Shown here: one piece after another, positions 21,985-33,082 of the stretch
Numbering within the stretch: the first letter of the stretch is position 1
Layout: each line of letters opens with the position of its first letter
Origin: Cephalotrichum gorgonifer
Lineage: Eukaryota; Ascomycota; Sordariomycetes; Microascales; Microascaceae
DNA length: 64,000 nucleotides
NCBI GenBank assembly: GCA_900312665.1
Contig: ONZQ02000016.1
Location: forward strand, 186,001-250,000
Reading direction: 5' to 3'
Notes under the pieces: model-generated
Databases searched by the model: none
The model's input: only the letters and a program-made list of their open reading frames with translations
What the model was told of the DNA's origin: nothing
Translations under genes and position numbers: made by a program

Positions 21985-23716
21985 ATGGATGGCAATACTA
22001 AAAGAACGACACGGGCAAAAGGCCCTCATGTTAGAACCGGCTGTATTACATGGTACGTTGCCCCTTGAAATGTTGTATTGCCATTGCACTAATCCATTTG
22101 TTCGTAGCAAGTATGTCGATCGAATTGGCAAACCTTCGTGAACGACTTATAACTTGTCCGCTTCTTATAGGGCACGCCGTCTTAAATGCGACGAACGAAA
22201 GCCTTCTTGTCGAAGATGTGCAGCCGCTTGCCGTGTTTGCCTTGGCTATGAGGTTACCTTGACTCGCAAGCCGCGGACTCTAGGCTCACGGTTTCGAGAC
22301 AAGGCTCAAGCGCCAGACGAGTGCATACCATACAACGTCGGGCCAGCACTATATCCAGGCTTGGTCAGCGAGGCTTGCAATACTCCACTATTTCTGGATC
22401 TCTTTCATCATGCTCGAACCTATACCATGGAAGATCTCGAAACCGGGCTAAGCCCGACAGACTTCTGGTACAACTATGCCTTACCTCTCGGGCATACAGC
22501 GGAGGCAGTCAAGTACGCGATATGTGCCCTTGGTGCTGCACATCGGGCATTCAAGTTCCAGGACATGAAGGAACATCCGTCTCTCCATGAACTTCGAAAT
22601 CTTTCGGTCCAGCAATACAACCAAGCCATACATTGTGTCAAGGCGATTATGGAAAAGGCGACGACTGAGCAACATATGGAGATTATCCTATCATGCTGTG
22701 TGATATTCATCAGCATCGAGAATCTCCATGGTCGATATGCCGAGTCTCTCCGCCATCTGAAAGCAGGGACTTCCCTCCTCATCTCACTGATGAGTAAAAC
22801 GGACCCGACGGAGGATTTACGAGAGTTCGAAGGCATCCATCCTGATGACCGAGCAACAAACACGCCAAAGTTCCTTAATCATGCTTCTCAGGCGTTATGC
22901 CGGCTGGGGAACGACGCATGGGGCTACGCCCGCGACATGATTGCTCCTGACCTCAATTTCGACGCCACTACAAACAACGATCTCCTGTTTCCAAGATCCG
23001 GCTTTACTTCCGTGGGTGACGCTGAACAATCATTTCACAATGTTGCAAAGCTATTTGAGGCAGATAGAATGTTTTCGGCTCTAAGCACGTCCGCCCAGAC
23101 CCAATCCCATTCCGACGAGAGCCAGATCGAGGTTTCTTTCATGACTTCCCGTGTACCCGCTCAGTATCAACAACTGCCCCTCGAGGAATTAAAGCCGATA
23201 TTCAATCATTGGAGCGAACGATTTGACCTCTTCCGCCTACAGCTCGATAAAAGTAAGGCGACGAGCCAAGAGGTACTTCGGACGAGAGCACTGGCGGTAG
23301 ATCAAGCACTATGGACCGGATTCCTGAAGTGCGACATCTGGACGGACTACCAGCAGGACGACTACGAGGAAATTTTACGGAGAGCGGAATCACTTGTCAA
23401 ACTGGACGCTTTTCAAACGAACCCGGTCTTCGCTTTCGACGGCAGCCTTATCATGAGCCTGGCGATTCCTTCTGTACGGAGCATGGACTGCGACCTCCAA
23501 TGGCGCGCCATTCGGCTTCTCCGATCCTTCTGGCGCAGGGAAGGGATGTGGGATAGCCAGGAACTCGCAGATATCCTCGAAGCGATGATGATTGCTAAGA
23601 GTCGAGGGATGGTTACGGAGGATATGCTTCCGTGGGATATACCACACCTGGCGAGGTTGTTGAACTCTCTACAACTATGTGATGTCAAGATCCCACAGGG
23701 ACCGCTCCTGTTATAA
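21985..23716 (+). CDS. Zn(II)2Cys6 fungal transcription factor with a 3-nt microexon
   Basis: Exons 21985-22052, 22108-22110 and 22171-23716, 538 residues. The zinc cluster reads C-x2-C-x6-C-x6-C-x2-C-x6-C: RTGCIT, then CK across the microexon, then ARRLKCDERKPSCRRC and AAACRVC. Intron 1 (GTACGT...TTCGTAG, CTAAT branch) and intron 2 (GTATGT...CTTATAG) are canonical and leave only CAA between them. Joining TG+C and AA+G restores the second zinc-binding cysteine and the following lysine. Skipping the microexon stays in frame but gives Trp instead of Cys-Lys, which should abolish zinc binding. The rest is a fungal regulatory middle domain (YAICALGAAHRAF, CCVIFISIENLHGRYAESLRH). It is convergent with the dioxygenase gene and may regulate it. 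Confidence 0.9.
22108..22110 (+). other. 3-nt microexon (CAA)
   Basis: Flanked by acceptor TTCGTAG (ending 22107) and donor GTATGT (starting 22111). It is required to complete the Zn2Cys6 motif; see the parent gene. Confidence 0.8.
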
Positions 23717-23901
23717 TAGGAAAAACTACTCTTTTCGTTGCGAGAGGGCCCTCAGCTCTGGTGACAGTATTACCAATATTCTTTAAGCGGAAGCCCCTCC
23801 TTTTTGTTTTCTCGAGTACCTTCCATACCAAAACAGCAATTCTGAGATGTGATGAGACATATATTTTCCTTGTAACGATTTTGAAATCTGAGTTAAACCT
23901 C

Positions 23902-25389
23902 TCAAACGACAGGGTTGGTGTCACAGGGCAACATCTCGGCAGTACTCAGGTTCTCCTCATGGATGAACTCAGCGGGATGCTGATGATCTCCAACGTAACC
24001 ACAGCCCCCTACCGATTTGTCTAAGGGGTATATAGAGTCAGCATTGTGCGCAAAATGGAATGGGGACGTAAGGTGCGTACAGAAACCAGAAAGTCGAAGA
24101 ATATCCTCGGGCAGTTTGCGAACCACCTCAAGCGGTGTGGAAAAGGCCTCGTCCTGGTCTGCACGAAAGTAATCGCGCTGGCTACAGAAGATTTAGCGGG
24201 TTACATTGTATACTATGAGGCAAGAGTATACTGGAGCTTAGATGTAACTTACCCGAAGACTGCGAACATAGTGCGGATGGCGTCAGGGTCGGTCGGTTCA
24301 CACGTGTTCTCCCCGGCACCGTGGTAGGTAGCTAAGGGTAGAAGAGATTATTAGTAAATGGGATAAGTGTACAGGGTTGATATGGACTTCCTACCTCCAA
24401 GTGTGAAGAGTGCAGAGCCTGGAGCCATCTCTGCGTAGGTGCACTCTTCCTTCTTCGGGATTCGGTCAGGACCCCAGAGGTGACTGCCAGGTATAACGGC
24501 AGTAGCCTAGATTAACAAATTGACGTGAGTCTCTCCTTATCAATACGGAATGGGGGTTCATAGTAATACAGTCACATACCCCATTCTTGTATGTGCAGTT
24601 GGAGCCGGCAATGAGACATCCCAACATGGGAGTGAAAAGTGGGTTGCTAGGATCCGGCCTAGTCTGGAACTTGAGGTAATCCTGCCCGGGAATAGGAGTC
24701 AGCTAGGAAATCCTCCGTTGAGTGCTGGAATGTGTACCTACCCTGTGGAGGAGCTGCGGCTGCGCCCCCGGTGCTAGGCGAAGAGCTGCTGTTGATGCCA
24801 GCATGTAACCACTCTTTTGGGGCACGAGAGTGTCGCCGGTGTATGAATAGCAAGTATCGCTACAAATAGATGAAGTCCCTGTTTTAGCAATGGATAATAT
24901 GTTTGATAGGATATCTCCATCCACCTACCTCAAGAAGTGGTCCATAATGCCCTGCCACACTTTAAGGCGCATAGTGCTGATAATGAGGTCGGGCATCTTG
25001 CCAAGAAGACCCTACAGGTTCGTTCCAAGTCAGATTTGTAAGGGACGCCGTGGTTTTCTTGACCAGGGCTAGAACATACGTAGACACGCTGAGTTCCCTT
25101 GGGGAAGAAGTTCGCACCCATTTCGGCCTTGGAGGTCGCGTTCATCTGGAAGATCTTGCGGCTGGCAAAGTGATGTTCCACTATCGTCGAGTTTGGGAGT
25201 ATGAGTATTCCTTCTCGGCCATTCTTGACGGGGTCAACGTGGCAGAAGCTTACCATCTTGCACGGCCTTGTTCAGGACATCTAGGGGAAGGAAATTGGAG
25301 ACGATGACGCCGCCATCTCGAGCGATGATCTCGTTGATCTTCTCGATAGGTTCTGAGGCGTCAATTATGACTAGTGAGGGGGGAGTCAT
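23902..25389 (-). CDS. Phytanoyl-CoA dioxygenase-like (PhyH) Fe(II)/2-oxoglutarate enzyme
   Basis: Exons on the minus strand: 25389-25254, an exon ending at 25080, 25011-24929, 24859-24742, 24681-24580, 24506-24395, 24331-24253, 24181-24081 and 24020-23902. Junctions from 25080 onward are in phase; the join after the first exon is not resolved. The start reads MTPPSLVIIDASEPIEKINE then IIARDGGVIVSNFLP, the usual PhyH opening. The iron ligands are visible: His and Asp in LHRD (split by an intron after R) and the distal His in TYHGAGEN. GSHLWGPDRIPKKEE and APGSALFTLG belong to the core barrel. Such enzymes hydroxylate or desaturate metabolites in fungal secondary pathways. It sits between a pathway-type regulator and a permease, which suggests shared function; substrate unknown. 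Confidence 0.88.
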
Positions 25390-26461
25390 TGTTTCCTGCG
25401 TCTCCTTGGCCTTGTTTGCGTGAGAGAAAATGGTATTTTGAGACTAGATCGAGACGAGATAAATAGATAAGGAGTTGGTCAAAATATGCACCACCCGCCA
25501 AGAAAATACATATTAGGCTGTCATTTCTAGATTTGGGCCATGGAGAGGGTAGGACTTATATGCAGAGCCTGCCACTCCGTGGTACCGGTGATAATACAGC
25601 GGGGCGCTTGGTCAGGCGGCTGTTTTTAAGAAAAAAACACACCTTGCCCATGGGATTCTAGCGGCTTGGTGGGGCTAATCCAGGGAGGATCAGAAAGACA
25701 CGCAATGGTGGCGATATCATGTCACCGGAAGGGAAAGGGGCGAGCAAGGTCGGCTTGGGAAGCTAGGGCATCGACGGTCAGTCAGCTCGTATCGGCCAGC
25801 GATGTTTAATCTCGGCCACCTGACGGCTGGGGGAGGATGGAATATCGCCGGGGTACAAGCTAGTATGGACGAACAGACTACGAGTATGCGGCTAGCTAGT
25901 TACCCGAGCCAGTATACCGTCATCTGCCCGGCGTCCGGCATCTCATGCTCTCCAGTGTCGTCTTCTCCACCCCCGCTTGTGCTCGTCCATCTCAATTGGT
26001 AAACAAAACCCCTTTGATTGGATTGCAGCCCCTGCTCGCTTTGAATATTTGTGGATACTACTGGGCTCTGACTTCCTTGGCATGCACCTGTCGTATTCAT
26101 TTGTGGAGACCACTATTTCCCCGCTCCCTACATGCACCAATCGTATTTATTTGCGGGTCCTGACCTCGTTAGATTTGGGTTTAGTGAGGATAGAAGTAGC
26201 TTATCATGATAACTCCGTCCCGGATCGAAGACACTAACAAGAACGCTAGGCTACCGGCTAAAAGGGGCCAACGTATCGAATGCGTAGTCGATAAGGAGGT
26301 GAAGGGGCTTGATCTCAACTTTCAGGTTTTGAACTACATATAGCAACGAGATATATAATATAACACGGAAGTCGTGTTGTCTCTCCTCTCCTTTCGTCTA
26401 CCTCACTTGGCCATCTTCCAGCTTGAATATCGCATGGCTGTTACCTCCGTCGCGCCCCACC
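25390..26461. promoter_or_regulatory. Divergent promoter region, PhyH-like gene / permease
   Basis: The two genes point away from each other across about 1.07 kb. A TATA-like AGATATATAATATAAC lies at about 26348-26364, about 100 bases before the permease start. No exon was found in between. Confidence 0.5.
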
Positions 26462-29202
26462 ATGGAGAACACATCAAACGCCAGCCTCTCTGCCTCCGAT
26501 AGCGGAAACAAGGAAACGGAAGCAATAGAGAATACGGCCCCTGTTATGGTGACGATAGTATGTCCGACTCATCTTCGACAATCCCAGACGTCGGTGGATA
26601 TCTGTCCTCGGCTCCTATCTCTTGGTTGCGATTTCATATTAGAGCCAGCTTACACTAAACGCCGTGGTTGCTAGAGACGAAATGCCCACTCTGCTCCAGA
26701 AACTGTCGATATTGCCACTGGCGTAGAGCTTTCGGTCAACCATCGAAAGCTGAATCCCCGACAGATCCAGCTTTCATCTATCGCCGGCTCTATCGGCGCG
26801 TACGTGTTATAAACAGCAACCACCCTTCCTCTTCTACCCTCCCCCATAACCGATATAGATTTATATCACTTACACTTCGCGTATTAGGGCCTTGTTCGTA
26901 GCTATTGGGTCCGGTGTTATGAGTGGACCCCTAGCACTACTTGCCGCCTTCCTCTTCTGGGCTGTCGTTGTTTTCTGTATTGCCCAATGTCGTGGGTCCC
27001 CCTTCCTCTCAGGCCCACCAAGAAGTGGTACGCATACTAAAGATGTTCTGAATCTTCCCTAGAAACCGAAATCGTCAGCTTGTTTCCTGTCGATGGCGCG
27101 TTTATCCGCCTGGCAGGTCGTATGGTCGACCCTTCCCTAGGCGTCCTAGTCGGTTGGAACCATTTCGTACATCACGTCATACGTGTCGTTCTTCCACCCT
27201 CGACTGTCATTCTGACTGTCTGCTCCTAGTTCTGCCAAACGTCCTTCGTCATCTTCGAGTGTACAATTATCAACACTCTTCTCGAATACTGGGGTTACAA
27301 CCAATCACCGGCCATACTCATATCCGTATCTATCGTGTTTTATATGGCAATCAACGTTTACAGGGTGGATTGGTTCGGTGAAGTAGAGTGTTCGTGTATC
27401 CTGGCCCCCATCACAATGAGCCGAGGTGTACTAATAGATAATATCACCCAACGATAGTCTGGCTGGCTATCTCCAAGGTTCTTCTAGCAGCTGGCCTCAT
27501 TTTGTTCACGTTTATTACTATGCTGGGTGGGAACCCGCTGCATGAGTACGTATCGGCGGCAGCCCATGATCTACCGGTCTCAACTGACAATTTGCGCGAA
27601 ACAGCCGGTTTGGTTTTCGATACTGGAAAGATCCAGGACCCTGGGCGGGTGATAGTGCGTCCACTCGCCTGACCTCGTTCGTCAATGCCGTCAATGTTGC
27701 TGGATTCTGCATGGCGGGACCAGAATATATCTCGAGTAAGTTGATAGAGGGAGAACCGTATTAAATGAGAGACTGGGGTTAACTAGAGGGTTCGATTCAT
27801 TATAGTGATTGCTGGAGAAGCCAGAGATCCCAGGAGAACCGTCCCTCGTGCTTTTGGCACCATTGTCAATCGTCTGATCATCTTCTTCATTGGAGGTGCT
27901 CTCTGTGTCGGGGTATGTTCTCAAGCCAGACATGGTAATATTACACGTCTAACATATTGTCAGGTACTTGTTCCTTACGATGATCCTACGTAAGTGAAGG
28001 TTTAATGATAGCGCCGTACTATTCTTACTGGGCTAATAAAACCACAGCCTTACAAATGGGTCAGATACCTACGCTGGAGGTTCCCCATAGTAAGTTGGCA
28101 TGCTATGGCTCAAAGCGGGACCGATATCTAACTCGCCTCACAGCATTATTGCAATGACTCGCCTTCAAATCCCCATCCTTCCATCTATTGGCAATGCCGC
28201 CCTTATCACTACGATTATCTCCGCCGGTAACGCCTACATGTTCAATGCGTCGAGGAGTTTACACGCTTTGGCGCTGGAGGGGCAGGCACCAGCAATTTTC
28301 CGCCGCTTGAATAAACAGTAAGTGAATTCCAACAAAGCTGACTTGTCTACCAAAGGCTGATTTGTGGTCTTGTAGTGGCGTTCCTTACGTGGCTGTGCTT
28401 GGCGTCACGGTGCTATGCTGCCTTTCATACCTAGCTCTGAATACAAGCACAGCTAGAGTCCTCAGCTGGATCCTCAAGTAAGCATATTCCCACAAGCATC
28501 CGCCTTAATGCATTAGAACGACATCCTAACTGGCTTGTTTCTCCACTCTTACAGCTTCTGTACGGCAGCCATGATGCTGTAAGTTCCTCCTTCCTCCGCC
28601 CGCCGAGCGAGGCCAAGAGGAATATGAATAACCCTAAAGCTGCTTTTTAGGAACTGGACTGTCATCTCCTTCACTTGGATTCGCTTCAACTCGGCGATGA
28701 AAGCGCAGAATATTGATAGGAAATCGTTCCTGCCAAACCCCTCACGTTTACAGCCGTACGCTGGCTACTTTGCGTTTTTCTGCGCATTTACCTTCCTCTG
28801 GTATACATCTAATAACTTCATCTCCTAAAGTCGGCTTATGACTAACAGTTGTCAAACGGGGTTCAAGGATATGCCGTCTTCCTCGAGGGAAAATGGAATG
28901 TAGCCACATTTATTTTCAACTACGGTATTGTAAGTAGAATGTTATTCCAACACTCAATACTAGATCGCCAGGAAAGAATAGGGCAATGGGTCTAACTGCT
29001 GTATCATGTGGAATAGATCGGTCTTGCTGTCTTGATTGGCGCTGGCTGGAAGGTGGTGAAGCGTACACCCTTTTACAAGAGCACGGAGGTGGACCTTACA
29101 TCTGGCCTTGAGTTCTTTGAGGCTTTAACCCAGCACTATCGAGAAGAAAGGGAAGGGGTTCCTGTGACTGTCAAGGACAAGATTTGGGCGAAACTATTTT
29201 AA
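26462..29202 (+). CDS. Amino-acid permease (APC superfamily), one aberrant splice acceptor
   Basis: Multi-pass plasma-membrane transporter, highly interrupted by introns. First exons: 26462-26557, 26675-26799, 26888-26991 and 27063-27166. Family signatures: LFVAIGSGVMSGP, EIVSLFPVDGAFIRLAGRMV, FECTIINTLLEYWGY, MIAGEARDPRRTVPRAFGTI, SAGNAYMFNASRSLHALALE, MLNWTVISFTWIRFNSAMKA and the C-terminal VDLTSGLEFFEAL. Nearly all junctions rebuild a normal YAT-type permease. The exception is the intron starting at 28801. Its branch site (GACTAAC, 28840-28846) is normal, but the position where an acceptor is needed (28858-28859, before GGTTCAAGGATATG) reads GG instead of AG. The nearby AACAG acceptor at 28847 shifts the frame to an early stop. 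The last quarter may therefore not be made properly. It probably imports amino acids or related compounds. Confidence 0.87.
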
Positions 29203-29781
29203 TAATATGGAACGTCGGGCTAACAAGGAGCTATGCAGATTCTTTTACATAACTAATGCCATCTTTCTTTCTCAGTAGTTGCTTACCTACAGTATAACAC
29301 AACTTCAATTTCATATGCATTTTAGCTATATTATCCAACCATGTGAATATTTCCATTAATGGAGGCTTCGGGCCTGGGCAGTTCGTAGCCGGTAACGATT
29401 GATTGGAAGAATGCAGAGGCAAGAGACACAAAACATCATTTTAGGGGGGGGGAGTCGGGTCAACTTTTTCGCCATTGGTAAGCATCAGTATTGTACATAG
29501 TATGCTAACTCCGCTCAAGAGGTATGCCGCACACTCCAACCGCCAAGAAAGTGACCCAACAAGCACAAGCTATGACTAGGAAAGTAGCGATGAAACGAAC
29601 ATTAGTTTCTGTTAGGCAAACCTGTTAGCTGTTACAGGAAAAAACGCTCCTTCATGCCTGTGCTCCATGACTTGTGCATCTCATATATCCCAGGCTGTCC
29701 GAAACGGTCCAACTGCCCTTTCAAGTGTTGCCGCTCCTTCTCCAGAGACGCTTGCTTCTTCTGTTGCGTCCCTACGAGCCC
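29203..29781. other. Intergenic, diverged repeat copy
   Basis: Segment 29375-29600 resembles 31378-31545 (shared GATTG.TTGGAA.AATG, AGAG.CA.AGAAAC-like and ACACT..AACCGCCAAGAA words). No intact gene seen. Confidence 0.5.
29375..29600 (+). repeat. Diverged dispersed repeat, copy 1
   Basis: Aligns by eye with 31378-31545 on the same strand through CGATTGATTGGAAGAATG against CGATTGGTTGGAACAATG, and ACACTCCAACCGCCAAGAA against ACACTGAAACCGCCAAGAA. It was probably created by an old duplication or an ancient transposon. Confidence 0.6.
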
Positions 29782-30684
29782 TCACAGCTCCATCAGCTCT
29801 TCTAGCCCTTTGTCCGATTCCTTCAGCCTGCGATCCACCTCAGCCCGTTGATTTCCCAGAATACCTGACATTTCGCGGTAGAGCCTGTTCGCGGAAAAGA
29901 CGGGATCAAGTCTTTTATCCCAAGCTGCTAGCGCGTCGCACAAGGCTGGGCTCATTTTGTTCGACGTTTTTAAGTTCCAGTGGGTGGCATAGATGACTTC
30001 TTTCGCATACTGTTCATCGGCACGAATAGCTCCGAACATGGCTGCGTTCACGGGGAGGGATACGGCTCCGGACGCACAACAGTCGAGGATGACAAGGACG
30101 TCGCACGGTGCATCCCGCACCAAATATCCGATATCTGGCCAAGCGATGCATGCTGGTTTCTGGTAGGCCTCTTTGCTAAAAAAAAAAAAAGTTGCCTTTT
30201 TGTGTACCATAGTATGAAGGGTGAACATTCCGTGCTTACAGAGGTGTGATCCTATTGCTATGATTTCCTGGATGTTAGTCTAGGACTCCTAGTACCTCTA
30301 GTTAGGTAACTAGACCTCTCATCTTGTGAAATACAGTTGATTGCCCGAAACCCTTCCGTGACCATGATAGTAGATGATCTTGCGACCACCCTTCACCGAC
30401 AGGAATCGAGAGAGTTGGTCGCTTAGTGCATATCAGGACTCCACCATGGGGATTGGGAAGCTCAAGACTTTGAAGTCTTTCCCTTCGAATGCATCCTGGA
30501 CCTTCCGACGTTCTTCCGCCAGTCCCGGAATGTCACTGTAGCCGAAGTAGAGGAGAAGAACGTCTGTCTTCTGCTCGGGGCTTAGCTTCCTCGCCGTTGT
30601 TTGAGACTTCTTCCCGGCAGCTGGACGCTTCTTCCCACCTTTTCGAGGCCTCTTCCCAGCCCTTTTTGGCGCCTGCGGAGCCAT
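29782..30684 (-). pseudogene. Caspase-like (C14-type) cysteine protease gene, disrupted
   Basis: Starts MAPQAPKRAGKRPRKGGKKR (30684), a very basic, probably disordered N-terminus, followed by KTDVLLLYFGYSDIPGLAEE. The caspase-fold dyad is recognisable: His in IIYYHGHGRVSGNQLYF (about 30330-30375) and Cys in DVLVILDCCASGAV (about 30070-30110). The frame is stopped by TGA at 30433-30435, directly after FPIPMVES, and coding character resumes in the same frame (YALSDQLSRFLSV). Further on, YFTR is followed by another stop, and no donor joins it in phase to the Cys-bearing exon (KEAYQKPACIAWPDIGYLV). That exon is preceded by an A12/T12 run at its acceptor. Fungal caspase-like proteins act in regulated cell death or serve as NLR effectors. 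This copy looks inactive as assembled. Confidence 0.6.
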
Positions 30685-32470
30685 CCTGCAATGAAGTGTT
30701 TTCGATACCTGGTTCTCTGGGAGCTGTAGATGCCGCCCTACTCTCGCCGAGTCTCTCCCAGCCGGATAGTGTATAGAGTGTGAAAAGGCGAAGAGCCAGA
30801 CGTCGGAACAGGCGCAGCCAGGCTGAGAGTTGATGTGATATGGAGCGAAATATGTCCTGGAAGCGCAGGGGCAGTTCGGAAGGGCATCCCCATTATAAAT
30901 ACACACAGGTTAGGCAGTAGCAAGTCTGGTTATCCAGGATGTTGGAAAACTAGGTAGGCTCGAGAAACACATGGCGAGTTTCTATAAACCGATGACAAAC
31001 ACACGCCTAGTGGAAGGAAGTACGCCGGTGGCTTCTATATCCCTAGACTTCCTCTTCAATCGTTTTTGACTAGTCTATTCTAGCACGCGTCGATCATGCC
31101 TGTTCTCCGTACTGAGCTGAAAACTATGTCTCGTTTTGGGAGCCTGCCATCTGAGGAGCATAAGAGAGTTTACCCTCCTCTGCTAGGAACATGACCCGAA
31201 TGTTAGGGGCAAGAAGAAGCGACCAAGGAAGGGAAAGGCAGAGGAGAGAAACGGAGGGAAACGGAGGACAAAGGAAGTAGATAATTAAGGGGAAAGTTGG
31301 AAAACACTGGCCAGATTAGCCACATGATCATTCTTTCTATTAATAAACCTCGCCGCCCTATGAACACGGTACCCCATGACGATTGGTTGGAACAATGGAG
31401 AGGTAAGAGAAACGAAACATAATCACGGGAAGAAGGATTGAATTCTTTGCTTACTCTGCTCAAAGACCGCACACTGAAACCGCCAAGAACAGCGATCCAG
31501 TAAGCGCAAACCACAGCCAGAAAAATAACAACGAAAAGGAACATCAGCCTGAAAAGGGAAAGCCCAAGTTCCAGAATATCCGTGTAAGGTCTCCCTCAGT
31601 AAGCGCCATGCACGTGGTCCTTCAAAGCGACCTTCCAGACACCAATAGTACGGTGCCGGACCTGTGCCCGCACAGACGCCCGCCAGCCTGTTCTTGACTC
31701 AGGAACACTGCTCCATTCCGTGGTTGCCGATGGCGAACAGTCAGCGCCCACCCACACGCTTACACACGCCCCGACCAATCGCTCATTAGATTTGGGCTCC
31801 GTCCATCCCGTATGTTGGTTCTTGTGTGGACGCGTCAGTGTTCGTGCCGCAGCATCGCCGAGTAAGCCAATTGCCGGCTGTCCAAGCATTGTCCGCACTC
31901 CGCATTGGATGACAGACTTTCGTGATTGACCGGGCAACAATACAAGTGCCGTCCCCCTTTCTCCCCGCCTGCCCGCCATGGGACGTGGTTTCCTCCCACT
32001 TGATCCCTCCCTTCCCATTCCGATTCTGTCGCTGATCGGCACCTGGTGCTGAAATTGGTAGCCAGGTTGGGACAATAGACAGCCATGTGCCTGCAGGGCC
32101 GTGAGTGCACGAGTAAGCCCAGTTTGGTACAACTAGTAAGTTCCGGACAAATCTCCCAGGTCCAAGATGCCTGGGTGGAGCTGTGTGTTAGTAAGTCCAC
32201 GGGCTGTGACGTGCGAGAGGATGTCATGTTTGGTTGGCACAACCATGGCTCCACCAATGCTGATGCAGGCCGAGCTCAGCTACGAGGAATTTGGGGCCAG
32301 CGGTCCCATTAACCAAGGCTAGGTATATGTATGGCTACTTCATATAAATGCGCTCCGCTCCCCTTCCGCCCCTTCCCCCCATACCACCTCGGTCAGCCAC
32401 CACAGGTCTTCTAGACAAAACTCCCCAAAAACACTTACCGAACTCAACACAGCAACTCCGACCGCCCAAA
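30685..32470. other. Intergenic with repeat copy; promoter of the DUF4360 gene
   Basis: Apart from the repeat at 31072-31545, no supported exon. CT-rich pyrimidine tracts from 32340 to 32470 are the likely 5' UTR of the secreted-protein gene. Confidence 0.5.
31072..31545 (+). repeat. Diverged dispersed repeat, copy 2 (longest)
   Basis: The left part (31072-31250) resembles 14223-14401. The right part (31378-31545) resembles 29375-29600. This copy links the other two into one family. On the minus strand it encodes a hydrophobic peptide (MFLFVVIFLAVVCAYWIAVL) that is also partly present at the other copy, so the source may have been a small membrane-protein gene. Confidence 0.55.
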
Positions 32471-33082
32471 ATGAAATCCACCCAGATCCTTCTTACGCTC
32501 CTCCCCCTCCTGGCTCGCGCCACCTCCCTAACCCCCCGCCAAGCCCCCTCCGTGGAAATCACCTCCGTCAGCGTCGCCGGCGTGGGCTGCGAGCCAGACA
32601 CCTTCAACACCTCCATCAGCGAGGACGGAAGCGCCGCCACCTTCAGCTTCTCTACCTACGAGTCCGCCATCGGCGCCAGCGTCGCCGCCGAGGACCGCGA
32701 GAAACACTGCCAGCTCTTCGTCAAGGCCCGCTTCCCCGTCGGGTGCACGTCCGCCTCCATCTCGACCACCTACCACGGGTCCGCGACCCTCGACTCCGAG
32801 GCCGCCGGCGTCCTAGCTCCCGACTACGTCATCTCCTCGGGCGAGCTGACGGACAAGACTCCGCAGGCGAGCTTCCTGTCCGGGTCCAAGTTCAAGAGCG
32901 GGGATGGCTTTGAAAGGGTGGACGAGACCGAGGCGAAGGTGACGGTCGATAAGGAGGAGAACCAGGAGGTGGAGTTTGTCGTTAGGAGCAGGACGTTTAT
33001 CGAGACGACGGCGAGTGGACAGGAGGCGACCGTCACTGCGGATGACGTGACCGTTAAGATCACCGACTTGAAGGCCTGCTAA
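32471..33082 (+). CDS. Secreted DUF4360-like protein
   Basis: Single exon, 203 residues. It has a signal peptide (MKSTQILLTLLPLLARATS) followed by a possible Kex2-type site (TPRQ). The body follows the DUF4360 pattern: SVAGVGCEPDTF, SISEDGSAATFSFSTYESAI, then the Cys-containing REKHCQLFVKARFPVGCTSA and STTYHGSATLD. Members are small secreted fungal and bacterial proteins of unknown biochemical role. The strong CT-rich leader, high-GC codon use and absence of introns suggest good expression. Family recognition is by motif pattern only. Confidence 0.72.
   Translation: MKSTQILLTLLPLLARATSLTPRQAPSVEITSVSVAGVGCEPDTFNTSISEDGSAATFSFSTYESAIGASVAAEDREKHCQLFVKARFPVGCTSASISTTYHGSATLDSEAAGVLAPDYVISSGELTDKTPQASFLSGSKFKSGDGFERVDETEAKVTVDKEENQEVEFVVRSRTFIETTASGQEATVTADDVTVKITDLKAC

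Noticed and set aside
31596..32257. Minus-strand frames of 178 and 140 residues
   Set aside because: Overlapping frames with no consistent motif or splice context; treated as non-coding.
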